A stretch of DNA of 64,000 bases from Ferdinandcohnia sp047246645 (GTDB lineage: Bacteria > Bacillota > Bacilli > Bacillales > Bacillaceae_L): positions 97,922 through 161,921 of the forward strand of contig NZ_JBFOKR010000014.1 in the NCBI RefSeq assembly GCF_047246645.1, read 5' to 3'. This document shows, one piece after another, positions 9,517 through 18,368 of this stretch. Position 1 is the stretch's first letter. Every line of letters starts with the position of its first letter. The notes beneath the pieces were generated by a model. That model was not told the DNA's origin. It ran no database searches and saw only the letters and a program-made list of their open reading frames with translations. A program made the position numbers and the translations under genes.

Positions 9517-10377
9517 ATGGATGAATTAATACCAGGTACGGTAGTAACTTTGCGTGTTGATAGAGATGCTCCGTTCGGTTACTTTTTAACAAATGGAGAA
9601 GAAGATGTATTATTACATAAAAATGAAATCATTGGGGATTTTGACGAAGACGCTGATCATACTGTCTTTTTGTTTCAAGATCATCAAGGACGACTTGCTG
9701 CGTCCATGAAGATTCCAACAGTTCAACTAGATTCATATGACTGGGCGGAAGTAGTTGAAGTGAAGCATGAATTAGGTGCCTTTGTGAATATCGGAATAAA
9801 CAAAGATATCCTGGTTTCAAAGGATGATCTTCATGAGCTATGGGACCTTTGGCCAGAAAAGGGAGACAAGCTGTATGTTTCACTAAAAACAGATAAAAAC
9901 GGAAGACTGTTTGGTAAGCTTGCGACCGAGGATATCATCCGCTCATTAGCAAAGCCGGCAACTCGTAAGGAGTTTAACAAAAATATATCCGGTACAGTAT
10001 ACCGTTTGCTGTTAGCAGGTTCTTTTATTATCAGTGATGAGGGTTACATAGGATTTATCCATGAAAGTCAAAGGAAACGTGAACCCCGTCTAGGTGAAAA
10101 AGTTCAAGGTAGAATTATTGATGTAAAAGAGGATGGCTCTGTAAATGTATCTTTACTAGGTAGAGGCCATGAAGTAATGGATGATGATGCAGAAAAACTA
10201 TACTCTTACATGGAGGGCCGTGGTGGTGCAATGCCATATTCCGATAAAAGTAACGCAGAGGATATACAGGCACGGTTCAATATGAGTAAGGGAGCCTTCA
10301 AGCGGGCACTTGGTAAACTTATGAAAGAAGGGAAAGTGTACCAGGAGGAAGGCTGGACCTATTTTAAAAAGGATTAA
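9517..10377 (+). CDS. cvfB: S1-domain RNA-binding protein CvfB/YitL
   Basis: 286 residues, with repeated S1-like beta-barrels and a C-terminal winged helix. GTVVTLRVDRDAPFGYFL starts the first barrel, a central one contains WAEVVEVKHELGAFVNIG, a third contains GRIIDVKEDGSVNVSL, and FNMSKGAFKRALGKLMKEG is the winged-helix segment. CvfB homologues bind RNA and affect virulence gene expression in Staphylococcus. AGGAAGG precedes the ATG. A strong terminator follows, so it is probably monocistronic. Confidence 0.92.
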   Translation: MDELIPGTVVTLRVDRDAPFGYFLTNGEEDVLLHKNEIIGDFDEDADHTVFLFQDHQGRLAASMKIPTVQLDSYDWAEVVEVKHELGAFVNIGINKDILVSKDDLHELWDLWPEKGDKLYVSLKTDKNGRLFGKLATEDIIRSLAKPATRKEFNKNISGTVYRLLLAGSFIISDEGYIGFIHESQRKREPRLGEKVQGRIIDVKEDGSVNVSLLGRGHEVMDDDAEKLYSYMEGRGGAMPYSDKSNAEDIQARFNMSKGAFKRALGKLMKEGKVYQEEGWTYFKKD

Positions 10378-10383
10378 TGAAAA

Positions 10384-10414
10384 GAGCATCGGATTTAAAC
10401 CCGATGCTCTTACT
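10384..10414. terminator. Terminator after cvfB
   Basis: Perfect 9-bp stem (10384-10392 with 10401-10409) starting six bases after the stop. It lies between two convergent genes and could act in both directions. Confidence 0.85.
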
Positions 10415-10421
10415 ATTGGTA

Positions 10422-10553
10422 TTATAAATGATCTGTTTTCTTTGAATATTGATGCTTGCCACGCTGACGATTTTTTTCTCTCATCATGTTCTTTTCATGG
10501 CGTAATGCGTTATTATCTTGTGCTTTTTTATCATTATCACTTGTCTTAGGCAT
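10422..10553 (-). CDS. Small basic protein, DUF3941-like
   Basis: 43 residues, MPKTSDNDKKAQDNNALRHE at the start and HQYSKKTDHL at the end, highly charged and without hydrophobic segments. It resembles the DUF3941 family of short Bacillus proteins of unknown role, as far as I can judge from memory. GGGAG lies 9 bases before the ATG. It is encoded just downstream of, and opposite to, cvfB and before yitS. Codon use and the clean ribosome site support a real gene. Confidence 0.75.
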   Translation of the reverse strand: MPKTSDNDKKAQDNNALRHEKNMMREKNRQRGKHQYSKKTDHL

Positions 10554-10615
10554 TGTTGAACACTCCCTTCAGTACTTTCAAAATTAGCTTTTCCAGTCGT
10601 GTTCAAACTATTAGC

Positions 10616-11479
10616 TTAAGCTTTTGGTAATTCGTTTAAAAAGAAAATCGCAATTGTACCAGGACCTGCATGCGAACCAATTGCAGCACCAATCATGTTG
10701 ATGTAAACTGATTTGCAACCGAATTTTTCTTCAAAAAGGCGCTTATATTCAAGAGCTTCTCCCTCAACATCACCATGACTAATCGCAATTGTTTGCTGAG
10801 ATAAATCTTTTCCACGTTCCTCCATTAGTTCAAGGATTCGCTTAGCAACTTTCTTTTTACCACGGATTTTTTCTAAAGGAATTAGTTTTCCATCCTCAAC
10901 ATTAAGAATTGGCTTAATATTTAATAACCCGCCTACAAATGCTGAAGCTTTGCTAACGCGACCACCACGAGCTAAATATTCAAGGTCATCCACAGTGAAA
11001 AGGTGAACCATGTGGTTGATATAGAAGGTTACCAATTCAATTATTTCTTCCTTTGAACCACCCTTTGCTGCAAGTTCTGCTGCAGCTTTTGCAACAAGAC
11101 CTTGTCCTAAAGAAGCACATTTTGTATCGATAATTGTTAAATCTAATTCTGGAAATTCTTCCTTTACTTCATCTCTCATCATAACTGCAGTTTGATATGT
11201 ACCTGATAGTTCAGATGAAAAGGCAATATATAAACCAGCTTGCTTTTCTTTTGCTAATTCTGTAAATACATCTTTAAAGCGTTGAGGAGAAACCTGAGAA
11301 GTTTTAGGCGCTTTCCCATCCCTCATTGCATTGAACACTTCAGCTGGATGTATTGTTGCTATATCTTCATAGTCCTGTCCGTCTAGATGAACTCCTAAAG
11401 AGAATAATGTTACATCATAATCCTTAAAAAATTGTAGCGGTAAGTCGCTTCCACTATCAGTAAGAATTTTAAGAGTCAT
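10616..11479 (-). CDS. yitS: DegV family fatty-acid-binding protein
   Basis: 287 residues, complete DegV fold. It starts with KILTDSGSDLPLQFF (the TDS/SD motif that holds the fatty-acid carboxylate) and has the conserved FSSELSGTYQTA and VDDLEYLARGGRVSK segments. In Gram-positive bacteria members act as FakB-type carriers presenting exogenous fatty acids to the kinase FakA. The position before yitT matches yitS of B. subtilis. The ATG is preceded by AAGGTGAAGG. Confidence 0.93.
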   Translation of the reverse strand: MTLKILTDSGSDLPLQFFKDYDVTLFSLGVHLDGQDYEDIATIHPAEVFNAMRDGKAPKTSQVSPQRFKDVFTELAKEKQAGLYIAFSSELSGTYQTAVMMRDEVKEEFPELDLTIIDTKCASLGQGLVAKAAAELAAKGGSKEEIIELVTFYINHMVHLFTVDDLEYLARGGRVSKASAFVGGLLNIKPILNVEDGKLIPLEKIRGKKKVAKRILELMEERGKDLSQQTIAISHGDVEGEALEYKRLFEEKFGCKSVYINMIGAAIGSHAGPGTIAIFFLNELPKA

Positions 11480-11731
11480 ACCTTCACCTTCTTTTTCATT
11501 AGAAATTTTTATAAAGAAATACTATAAATGCTCAATGTTATAAAATGATATGTCTATCGTAAGTGTATCTAGTAATCGATAAAATTACAACAATTGTGGG
11601 TAAATTTTGTGTTACCGGAGGAAGTTTATCGTAAAAGTGTATCTTTATTGTAATATCGAGGTTTCCAAAGATTTCTTTCGAGCCGTTTTGGGTAACTTAA
11701 ATACGAACGATAACATAGGAGGACGTATGGA

Positions 11732-12577
11732 ATGGTTTTTAGCGAAATAAAAAAAATTGCAATTGTTATTATTGGTGCATTATTAAATGCGATAGGACTT
11801 AATTTATTTTTAATTCCAGCTGATGTTTATTCAGGAGGGTTTACAGGGATTGCTCAGTTGCTTTTCCGAATCCTTGGAGAATATACCGCAATCCACATAT
11901 CGATGGGGATCATTTTATTACTATTAAATATCCCGGTTGCAATACTAGGTTGGAGAAAGGTAGGTAAATCTTTTACCCTATACAGTTTCCTATCAGTTGC
12001 CTTAACAACCGTCTTTTTATCTATCATACCCCTTGAACGAATTTCTAATGATATCTTACTTAATGCCGTTTTTGGAGGCGTAATTCAAGCACTTGGTATT
12101 GGCCTTACATTAAAATGGGGTGCTTCCACAGGCGGGCTTGATATTATAGCAATGGTATTATCAAGACAAAAAGATAAACCTATTGGAACTTATTTTTTTA
12201 TTTTAAATGCATTAATTATTTTAACTGCAGGTCTACTATACGGATGGGAGAAGGCACTTTATACACTGGTATCCTTATATGTCTCTACAAGAGTGATTGA
12301 TACAGTCCATACTAGCCATGTAAAACTGACTGCTATGATTGTAACGAAAAAGGCCGACGAACTTAAAAAAGCAATTCACTCCAAACTAGTTAGAGGAATA
12401 ACGCTAATCCCCGCAAAAGGGGCTTTCTCAAATGATGACAAAAATATGTTAATGATAGTTGTTACTAGATATGAGCTCTTTGATTTAGAAAGAGTGATAA
12501 AAGAGGTAGATCCACATGCTTTTACTAATATTGTGCAAACCATAGGTGTATTTGGTTTTTTCCGTAAGGATCAGTAA
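11732..12577 (+). CDS. yitT: YitT family membrane protein (DUF2179)
   Basis: 281 residues: five or six hydrophobic helices in the first 180 residues with SGGFTGIAQLLFR and KWGASTGGLDIIA, then a soluble C-terminal DUF2179 domain (KGAFSNDDKNMLMIVV, about 215-275). The function is unknown; a transport role is usual inference. AGGAGGA (11717-11723) is 8 bases from this ATG. A closer ATG at 11727 runs into a stop after seven codons. Confidence 0.92.
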   Translation: MVFSEIKKIAIVIIGALLNAIGLNLFLIPADVYSGGFTGIAQLLFRILGEYTAIHISMGIILLLLNIPVAILGWRKVGKSFTLYSFLSVALTTVFLSIIPLERISNDILLNAVFGGVIQALGIGLTLKWGASTGGLDIIAMVLSRQKDKPIGTYFFILNALIILTAGLLYGWEKALYTLVSLYVSTRVIDTVHTSHVKLTAMIVTKKADELKKAIHSKLVRGITLIPAKGAFSNDDKNMLMIVVTRYELFDLERVIKEVDPHAFTNIVQTIGVFGFFRKDQ

Positions 12578-12623
12578 CTTTTTTAACCAAAGCTACGACT
12601 GATATAGTAAAGGGGTGACAAAC

Positions 12624-13493
12624 ATGAAAAAAAGACTACTTATCGTAATACTATTAGTAATGGGGATGTTTGTTTTTACTGGGTGTGGTGCAACATCAGA
12701 AGAATCAGTTCCAGTTAATTCTGGGAACGGAGAAAACATTGATTCTGAAGAAACTCCTGTAGAAGAAAATGAGGACAATGGGGTTGAAGAGAACGTGGTT
12801 GATAAGCTAAATACGAGTGTGTCTGTTGATGCTGGACAGAACGAAGCTGTTTTTAAAATATCGTTAAAAAATACTAGTGAAGCTCCAGTGAAAGTGACAT
12901 TTACCTCAGGACAAAGATATGAACTAGTTGTAACCAATGTAAATAATGAAGAAGTCTATCGCTATTCAATTGATAAACTATTCATTCAAGCAATAGAAGA
13001 AATGGAATTAGCAGCCGGAGAAGAAAAGACTTGGGAAGAAGCATGGAACTACAATGCCAATGACGGAACAAGACTTCCTGCTGGTGAATATAAGGTAACT
13101 GCACAAGTAGTTGCTAAACAGACAAACCAGCAAGAATTAACTGGCACTCAACTTACTTCTGAGTCAAGTTTTACAATCCCAGAAGCAAACACAGCTTTTA
13201 GAAATGTCCAAGTAATGGGTGAGAATGGAGAGTATATTGTTACTGGTGAAGCCAGAGTATTTGAAGGAAGCTTTTTCTACTCAGTAGAAGATGGCCATAA
13301 TTACGTGATAAAAGAAACGGTAATGCAAGCGAATGAAGGTGCACCAGCATGGTCTCCTTTTGAAATAAAGCTATCTATTCCAGAGGATAAGTTTCCCGAG
13401 AATGGATCACTTATCGTTCATTTGTATGAAAGAAGTGCGAAAGATGGAGCTATTACAAATTCATATCACGCGAGACTTCAACAGTTCCAATAG
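12624..13493 (+). CDS. Lipoprotein with BsuPI and Gmad2 domains
   Basis: 289 residues. A signal peptide ends in the lipobox FTGC (about 13-16 residues of hydrophobic core), so the protein is anchored to the outer face of the membrane. An acidic linker of about 40 residues follows, then a BsuPI-like domain (about 65-170, VSVDAGQNEAVFKISLKN and LPAGEYKVTAQV). Last is a Gmad2 immunoglobulin-like domain (about 195-289, VTGEARVFEGSFFYSVEDG). BsuPI is the fold of the intracellular proteinase inhibitor Ipi, whose gene holds this place in B. subtilis, so this looks like an exported, enlarged relative. AGGGGTGA sits before the ATG; the upstream GTG at 12615 lies inside the ribosome site. Confidence 0.88.
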   Translation: MKKRLLIVILLVMGMFVFTGCGATSEESVPVNSGNGENIDSEETPVEENEDNGVEENVVDKLNTSVSVDAGQNEAVFKISLKNTSEAPVKVTFTSGQRYELVVTNVNNEEVYRYSIDKLFIQAIEEMELAAGEEKTWEEAWNYNANDGTRLPAGEYKVTAQVVAKQTNQQELTGTQLTSESSFTIPEANTAFRNVQVMGENGEYIVTGEARVFEGSFFYSVEDGHNYVIKETVMQANEGAPAWSPFEIKLSIPEDKFPENGSLIVHLYERSAKDGAITNSYHARLQQFQ

Positions 13494-13496
13494 GGG

Positions 13497-13531
13497 ATAG
13501 GGTCAGACTTCAGTGTCTGACCCTATTTTAA
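13497..13531 (+). terminator. Intrinsic terminator after the BsuPI lipoprotein gene
   Basis: Perfect 12-bp stem (13497-13508 with 13515-13526) and TTTT tail, three bases after the stop. Confidence 0.9.
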
Positions 13532-13590
13532 TGGTTGAACTACAATATCTTTAGCCTGGAGATTATGGCTATTAGCTTAATCAGCAATAG

Positions 13591-13791
13591 TTAACTTTGC
13601 AGCTGATCAAGTTCATTTTGTAGTTCGCGAAGCTGTTCTTTTTCGGCTGTTGTCGAGTTTGCGTAAGCAGAAGAAAGTGCGTTCTTTGCAACACCGATAG
13701 CATCCTCGAATGACATATCAGATTGTCCTGTGCTTGCTTGTTTGGCAAGTGCAACAGTTTCACGTGCTTTCTGAAATAACATATTTCCCAT
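13591..13791 (-). CDS. yizC: DUF3813 family protein
   Basis: 66 residues, MGNMLFQKARETVALAKQ at the start followed by a helical region ending KEQLRELQNELDQLQS, probably a short coiled coil. It resembles the DUF3813 family of Bacillus. The position between the ipi-like gene and yitU suggests yizC, but that name rests on recalled gene order. The true start is the ATG at 13789-13791: an in-frame GTG at 13806 is part of the ribosome site GTGGAGG. The upstream small gene ends one base before this ATG, so the two are probably translationally coupled. Confidence 0.75.
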   Translation of the reverse strand: MGNMLFQKARETVALAKQASTGQSDMSFEDAIGVAKNALSSAYANSTTAEKEQLRELQNELDQLQS

Positions 13792-13792
13792 G

Positions 13793-13942
13793 TTATATTC
13801 CTCCACGTGAAGATTGTTCGACGTTACGCATCTTTTGTTCTTCTGCTTCCGCTAAAGTAGAACGGTAAGGAAAGCGCTGAGAGTGTTGTTGTACTGCATC
13901 TGCACCTTGATGAACAAATCGTTTTGATTTATTGCTACCCAT
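13793..13942 (-). CDS. Unrecognised 49-residue protein
   Basis: 49 residues starting MGSNKSKRFVHQGADAVQQH, rich in Gln, Arg and Ser, with no hydrophobic segment. AGGGGGA lies 8 bases before the ATG. Its stop is separated by one base from the ATG of the DUF3813 gene, and its last codons contain that gene's ribosome site, which supports a real two-gene operon. I do not recognise the family. The composition would suit a small sporulation-related or cytosolic protein, but nothing proves it. Confidence 0.65.
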   Translation of the reverse strand: MGSNKSKRFVHQGADAVQQHSQRFPYRSTLAEAEEQKMRNVEQSSRGGI

Positions 13943-14043
13943 CCGTATACTCCCCCTTTAACAGCTTTAAAAGAAGCGCTTGTGCGCCATTTATAGTGTT
14001 TGACAAATTGATGGGGATATATCAGGTAATTATTTCTGATAAT

Positions 14044-14399
14044 AAAAGCGCAAGCGCCTTTGAAAAAGGAACATCGACTAAAAACCCGCCACGTCCTGTG
14101 GCGAACGTCGATGTCAGCACATCCTGTGCAAGTCCGACAAGCGCTGGCCGGCTAATGTCGCCACGTCCTGTGGCAACGCCGGCACTAGCACATCCTGTGC
14201 GTCGGAACCCTGACGAGGAGGCTCTAAAAATTGCTAAAGCAATTTTTCTGCGATGCTTATGCTCACGAAGCCATTCCTTAGTGTTGCCGCCGCAGGATGG
14301 GTGAAGCGACCTCGAGTTGCTTAAAAGCAAAGCTTTTGCGCAAGATACTCACAGAAGCTTATTCAGATAGGAAAACTGGCTAGGCGCTGGAGCTAGACA
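14044..14399 (-). repeat. Dispersed structured repeat, family R1, copy 1
   Basis: About 355 bp, in opposite orientation to copies 37699-38232 and 52266-52382. Read on the minus strand it starts TGTCTAGCTCCAGCGCC and ends GGCGCTTGCGCTTTT. Inside are short palindromes such as GCCACAGGACGTGGC and CACAGGATGTGC. No open frame is conserved between copies. With the R2 element it fills the 600-base gap between the 49-residue gene and yitU. Confidence 0.85.
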
Positions 14400-14473
14400 T
14401 GTAAAAAACATGTTGTATGTTAATACTTTCTAACGTTAAAAAGACCAGCACAATGGCTGGTTCGCTTACTTGG

Positions 14474-14565
14474 CAGATAGGAAAGTATAAAATTCTTTCC
14501 TATCTGGAAAAGTGCAATACGGCTCTGCTGTCGCCTAAAGGCTCGGCAATCGCCGGATTTTCTAG
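14474..14565 (+). repeat. Dispersed repeat, family R2, copy 1
   Basis: Begins CAGATAGGAAAGTATAAAA and ends near CGGATTTTCTA, sharing GGCTCGGCAA and TCGCCG with the copy at 25861-25937. This copy has about 15 extra bases that complete a perfect 12-bp inverted repeat (14474-14485 with 14495-14506). Its end overlaps the last codons of yitU. Confidence 0.8.
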
Positions 14566-15380
14566 TCTTTTCCAATATTTAAAAGTTCTTCTAAATAAAT
14601 GGCGATGCCATCTTCTTCGTTTGAAAGAGTGACGTCTTTAGCAATATTTTTTAAGTCATCAATTGCATTCCCCATAGCAATCCCATGACCAGCGTGCTCA
14701 ATCATTTCTAAGTCATTATCTTCATCACCGAACGCTATAATTCGGTCAGTAGGTATATTATAATAGTCGGCAACCTTTTGCACACCAACTGCTTTGTTTA
14801 ATCCAAGTTTAATGATTTCAATCACATGCCATGGTGCAGCCCATTTTCGATGGTCAATTACTGCTGCGTGTACGTCCGAAAGGTACTTTCGTATTTGATC
14901 TACATTGGTTTCCTCAGGATGAATAAGTACTGATGTAGGGTCATGCTTTAAAATTTTCCGTAAATCGCCTGTCTCTATATTAGGCTCTCCCATACCAAAA
15001 ATATCAAGTAATGTTTCATCATGATAATGAAAATACACATCATCTATAACTTCAGCCAATATGTTTTTAACTCTGAATTCATCCGCAATCTCAACAATTT
15101 CCTTAACCGTCTTTAAGTCAAGGGTATCATGATAAACACCCCAGTTTTGATCAAGAGGATGGTGTATAAAAGCACCGTTAAAATTGACGATTGGTGTATT
15201 TAATCCAAGCTCTTTGTAATACATTGAACTTGAACGAAACGGACGACCTGTTGCAATCATAACAATATGACCAGCTTGTTTCGCTTTGAAAAGCGCTTCC
15301 TTTGACCGATTTGAAATTGTTTTATTATCTTTTAGTAATGTACCATCTAAATCAAGTGCTATTAAATGTTGTTTTGTCAT
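14562..15380 (-). CDS. yitU: Cof-type HAD family phosphatase
   Basis: 272 residues. HAD motif I is LIALDLDGTLLKDN (Asp nucleophile and acid), motif II is MIATGRPF, the catalytic Lys lies in LGLNKAVGVQ, and motif IV is IAFGDEDNDLEMIE. The cap is of the Cof type (C2). Relatives dephosphorylate sugar phosphates or flavin precursors; YitU of B. subtilis has been linked to riboflavin-precursor dephosphorylation. AAAGGGG lies 7 bases before the ATG at 15378-15380; the frame extends 14 codons further upstream without a ribosome site. The R2 repeat reaches into its 3' end. Confidence 0.9.
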   Translation of the reverse strand: MTKQHLIALDLDGTLLKDNKTISNRSKEALFKAKQAGHIVMIATGRPFRSSSMYYKELGLNTPIVNFNGAFIHHPLDQNWGVYHDTLDLKTVKEIVEIADEFRVKNILAEVIDDVYFHYHDETLLDIFGMGEPNIETGDLRKILKHDPTSVLIHPEETNVDQIRKYLSDVHAAVIDHRKWAAPWHVIEIIKLGLNKAVGVQKVADYYNIPTDRIIAFGDEDNDLEMIEHAGHGIAMGNAIDDLKNIAKDVTLSNEEDGIAIYLEELLNIGKD

Positions 15381-15595
15381 AGTATCCCCTTTGCTGTAAG
15401 TTATCTTATTAAACTTCTCCACTGCTAAGCATTGAAAAAAGTTAAACTTTTTCCGTATTACTTAGCCATCACCTTTCTATTACTAAAACAGAATTTTAAA
15501 AAATCGTCAATGATAAAGCCAAATTTTTCAAAAATCACAACGAGAGTGGTAAACTACATTTGTAGGAAGATTACATAAAAGGGGATTTAACATAA

Positions 15596-16360
15596 ATGGT
15601 GATTATCGAAAAAACAAAGTTTGCTGATGTTCCGGTATTACACATCGCACAACAAAACATAATGGACGAAAAACTGCCTGTGATTTTATTTGTTCATGGA
15701 TTTGGCAGCGCAAAGGAACATAATTTACACTATGCTTATTTATATGCTGAGGAAGGCTACCGTGTAGTACTGCCAGAAGCCGCATATCATGGAGAGAGAG
15801 CACGTGATATAACAGAAGGAGAAATGAACTTTAAGTTCTGGGATATCGTTGTAAATGAGATAGAAGAACTTAATCAGATAAAGGAAGAGTTACAAGAAAA
15901 AGGGCTCATTGATGAAACGAGGATTGGCTTAGCTGGTACTTCAATGGGAGGGATTGTTACACTTGGTGCACTCACCCAATACGAGTGGATAAAAGTAGCT
16001 GTCAGCTTAATGGGCAGCCCTTATTATGAAGCTTTTTGCCGTGGGCAAATCGAAGAATTAAAACGCCATGGTGTTGATATCCCATTTGTAAATGAAGAAC
16101 TTGAAGAAAAATACGAAGTGTTACGTAAATATGATTTAAGCTTGCAGCCTGAAAAAGTAGGCGGCAGACCGCTTCTTTTCTGGCATGGTGAAAAGGATGA
16201 AACGGTACCCTTCCATTTTACCTATGAATTCTATCAAAGAGTTAAATCAATGTATGAAAACCAGGAAAACATAAAGTTTATAGCTGATCCAGCTGCAGAC
16301 CATAAAGTGACAAGAGAAGGCCTACTTGCATCAGTTGAATGGTTTAAAAAACATTTATAA
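15596..16360 (+). CDS. yitV: Alpha/beta-hydrolase, YitV-type esterase
   Basis: 254 residues, a serine hydrolase of the prolyl-oligopeptidase-like esterase group. The oxyanion segment is FVHGFGSAKEHN (about 30-41), the nucleophile is the Ser of AGTSMGG (about 120), the acid is in WHGEKDETVP and the His in ADHKVTREG. No signal peptide, so cytoplasmic. The natural substrate is unknown. AAGGGGA lies upstream of the ATG. The terminator starts 4 bases after the stop. The order yitU-yitV-yitW matches B. subtilis. Confidence 0.9.
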   Translation: MVIIEKTKFADVPVLHIAQQNIMDEKLPVILFVHGFGSAKEHNLHYAYLYAEEGYRVVLPEAAYHGERARDITEGEMNFKFWDIVVNEIEELNQIKEELQEKGLIDETRIGLAGTSMGGIVTLGALTQYEWIKVAVSLMGSPYYEAFCRGQIEELKRHGVDIPFVNEELEEKYEVLRKYDLSLQPEKVGGRPLLFWHGEKDETVPFHFTYEFYQRVKSMYENQENIKFIADPAADHKVTREGLLASVEWFKKHL

Positions 16361-16364
16361 AAGG

Positions 16365-16393
16365 AAAAGACGTGTCGGGGGACACGTCTTTTT
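16365..16393. terminator. Terminator after yitV
   Basis: A 12-base arm (16365-16376) pairs with 16381-16392 around a G-rich loop and is flanked by A and T runs, so it can serve yitV and the convergent yitW. Confidence 0.9.
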
Positions 16394-16413
16394 ACAACAT
16401 TACGCTTTTCGTA

Positions 16414-16722
16414 TTACCTTACCCCTAATGCAATTTTTGCATAACGACTCATCATATCTTTGTTCCAAGGTGGACTCCAAACGATATTCACATCAACATC
16501 CTTGATTTCAGGTAGGTCAGATAACACTCGTTTTACGTCCATTGCAATTGTACCTGCTAGAGGACAGCCCATTGATGTTAACGTCATTGTAACAGTTACA
16601 ACACCCTCGTTATTCATATCTACGTCGTAAACAAGGCCTAAATTAACAATATCAATACCTAGCTCAGGGTCATTAACCTGCTCAAGAGCCCCCATAATGT
16701 TCTCTTTTAATGCTTCATCCAT
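16414..16722 (-). CDS. yitW: DUF59 (MIP18/SufT-like) iron-sulfur assembly factor
   Basis: 102 residues, one DUF59 domain: NDPELGIDIVNLGLVY (about 17-32), TSMGCPLAGTIAMDV with the conserved Cys, and VWSPPWNKDMMS near the end. Family members (SufT, PaaD, MIP18) help mature iron-sulfur proteins. AAGGAGTG precedes the ATG. This is the last backbone gene before the anaerobic island. A paralogue begins directly behind it at 16798, possibly by duplication at the island boundary. Confidence 0.9.
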   Translation of the reverse strand: MDEALKENIMGALEQVNDPELGIDIVNLGLVYDVDMNNEGVVTVTMTLTSMGCPLAGTIAMDVKRVLSDLPEIKDVDVNIVWSPPWNKDMMSRYAKIALGVR

Positions 16723-16797
16723 TTAAAACACTCCTTTCAAGGAATAGCTTAGTTTTAGTATAACGAAAGACATGTCGAATGTGAAATACCGTGCTTA

Positions 16798-17097
16798 CTA
16801 TCCTCTTAATTGTTTCATTGCTTCCGGACTCATTCTTTCTGGTGACCAAGCCGGATGCCAGACGATAAATACTTCAACATCATTTACTTCCTCAAGATAT
16901 GATACAGAATGTTTGACACCACTTGTTATACTGTCATGCAAAGGACAGCCTGGAGTCGTTAACGTCATTTCGATATAAACATTATTATTGTCTTTAATAT
17001 CCACTTCATATATTAGTCCTAAATCAACAACATTAATATTTAATTCAGGATCAATTACCTGCTTTAATTGGTCATAAATTTTTTCTCTTAATTCCAT
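16798..17097 (-). CDS. DUF59 protein of the anaerobic gene cluster
   Basis: 99 residues, a second DUF59 domain similar to yitW: DPELNINVVDLGLIYEV, LTTPGCPLHDSITSGVK and VWHPAWSPERMSPEA. It is the last gene of the minus-strand transcript DUF2249-DUF2249-membrane protein-DUF59, 14 bases after the membrane protein, with GGGGGAG before its ATG. In this context it may deliver or repair an iron-sulfur or metal centre for nitrogen-oxide enzymes. The domain assignment is firm; the partner is inference. Confidence 0.85.
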   Translation of the reverse strand: MELREKIYDQLKQVIDPELNINVVDLGLIYEVDIKDNNNVYIEMTLTTPGCPLHDSITSGVKHSVSYLEEVNDVEVFIVWHPAWSPERMSPEAMKQLRG

Positions 17098-17111
17098 TTT
17101 TGTTCTCCCCC

Positions 17112-18353
17112 TTACTTGAAAAGCACCTTAATAACGGTATAACCAAAAAATAAAGTAGATGCTACTACAAGACTTTGCCCAATTGAAAAAATGAGTAGTT
17201 GTTTTGACATGATAGCTAGAATGACAACAACTGCTCCGATGATGAAACCTGAGAAAATTGGTGCTGTCATTTTTTCATCGATCAATTGTTTCAAGGTAGG
17301 TACATCCTTTTTTCCAATTAGCTTACTATAGCGGTGAGTCCACCAAAGAAACGGTATAATTTTATATAAATATCCAAGAATACTACTAGCGATCCATAAA
17401 TAGATGTAAAGAAAGATAAGATAACCGTAAAATTCGTAATGACCTGGTAAGAACGAAAGTATCATTGCCAGCAGATGTAAAAGTAGTCCAAGGGCAATTG
17501 CGATAAGTGAGAAAATAAACGGTTTATCAAGCTTTTTCTTTAATCGAACCTTTATGATTGTAAACATGTGATAGGCGAATAATCCAAAACCGAAAAACAG
17601 GATCCCCATACCGGCTTGGAACAGCGCTGTTACATCACTACTAAAACTAGCAATAGTAGTGATTAGTCCAAGTCCGTAGACAATAAACACCCATTTCGCA
17701 AGCTTCATTGAAAAGCCGTGTGCCAACGAAAACATCGGTACCATTTTATAAGAAAAACCGAAGATTAAGAAAGTAAACCACCCGGCAACGCCTAACAAGA
17801 TATGGCTCTTTAACACAGCTAGATGGTTAAAGTTCGCTAACCCCATTCCCATGTTTGTGATCATGAGTATACCTAGCGTAATTGTGATGAACAAGCACAA
17901 CAGAGCACTTCCAACGAAAAGTGTTAATACATTTTTCGTTGCTTGTTTCTTCATTGTCATGAACATTTGGAAGACGAAAAGCAGAATCCCTAAAACAGCA
18001 AGAGCCCCTGTAAAAATGGACACGGTTGGTGAAAAAGATAGAGTAATGGCAAATCCACCAAATCCAACTGCTGTTACCCAAAACTGTAAAAAGCCGAATT
18101 TTTCACTCCAAATTGGTGTTAGAAATGCAACTGGAACAAGCTGATACATAGCACCCATGGCAACCATTAGTGCCCAACCAAGAATTAATAAATGAGCTGC
18201 TGATAGAACAGAAGGGGTTCTAAAATTCCCTTCGATTACCATATGTCCATTGAACAGTAGGATCACTTGAGAAGTGATAAAAGCAATAACACTAAAAATA
18301 ATAAATGAAAGTGGCAACCTTATATCTGTTTCATTCGATAATTGAGGTATCAT
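17112..18353 (-). CDS. Haem-copper-oxidase-like polytopic membrane protein
   Basis: 413 residues with about twelve transmembrane helices. Conserved-looking histidines sit inside helices: AAHLLILGWALMVAMGAMYQ (His about 54), KSHILLGVAGWF (about 188) and LLHLLAMI (about 293), with VPV or VPM after the first two. This pattern resembles NnrS and CcoN-like proteins, which bind haem or copper and occur in nitric-oxide-response clusters. It lacks the His-His and His-X-His pairs of true oxidases, so respiration by itself is unlikely. It is the third gene of an operon with two DUF2249 proteins upstream and DUF59 downstream, under an Fnr-type promoter. The exact role is unknown. Confidence 0.7.
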   Translation of the reverse strand: MIPQLSNETDIRLPLSFIIFSVIAFITSQVILLFNGHMVIEGNFRTPSVLSAAHLLILGWALMVAMGAMYQLVPVAFLTPIWSEKFGFLQFWVTAVGFGGFAITLSFSPTVSIFTGALAVLGILLFVFQMFMTMKKQATKNVLTLFVGSALLCLFITITLGILMITNMGMGLANFNHLAVLKSHILLGVAGWFTFLIFGFSYKMVPMFSLAHGFSMKLAKWVFIVYGLGLITTIASFSSDVTALFQAGMGILFFGFGLFAYHMFTIIKVRLKKKLDKPFIFSLIAIALGLLLHLLAMILSFLPGHYEFYGYLIFLYIYLWIASSILGYLYKIIPFLWWTHRYSKLIGKKDVPTLKQLIDEKMTAPIFSGFIIGAVVVILAIMSKQLLIFSIGQSLVVASTLFFGYTVIKVLFK

Positions 18354-18368
18354 ATTACATGCAGCTCC

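Noticed and set aside
14022..14330. Two overlapping open frames of 102 and 126 codons in opposite directions
   Set aside because: They lie in the R1 repeat, whose GC-richer palindromic sequence keeps frames open by chance. No ribosome site, no conservation of the frames in copies 2 and 3.
16414..17097. Single split DUF59 gene
   Set aside because: Both products are complete DUF59 domains with their own starts, ribosome sites and Cys motifs; they are paralogues, not fragments.
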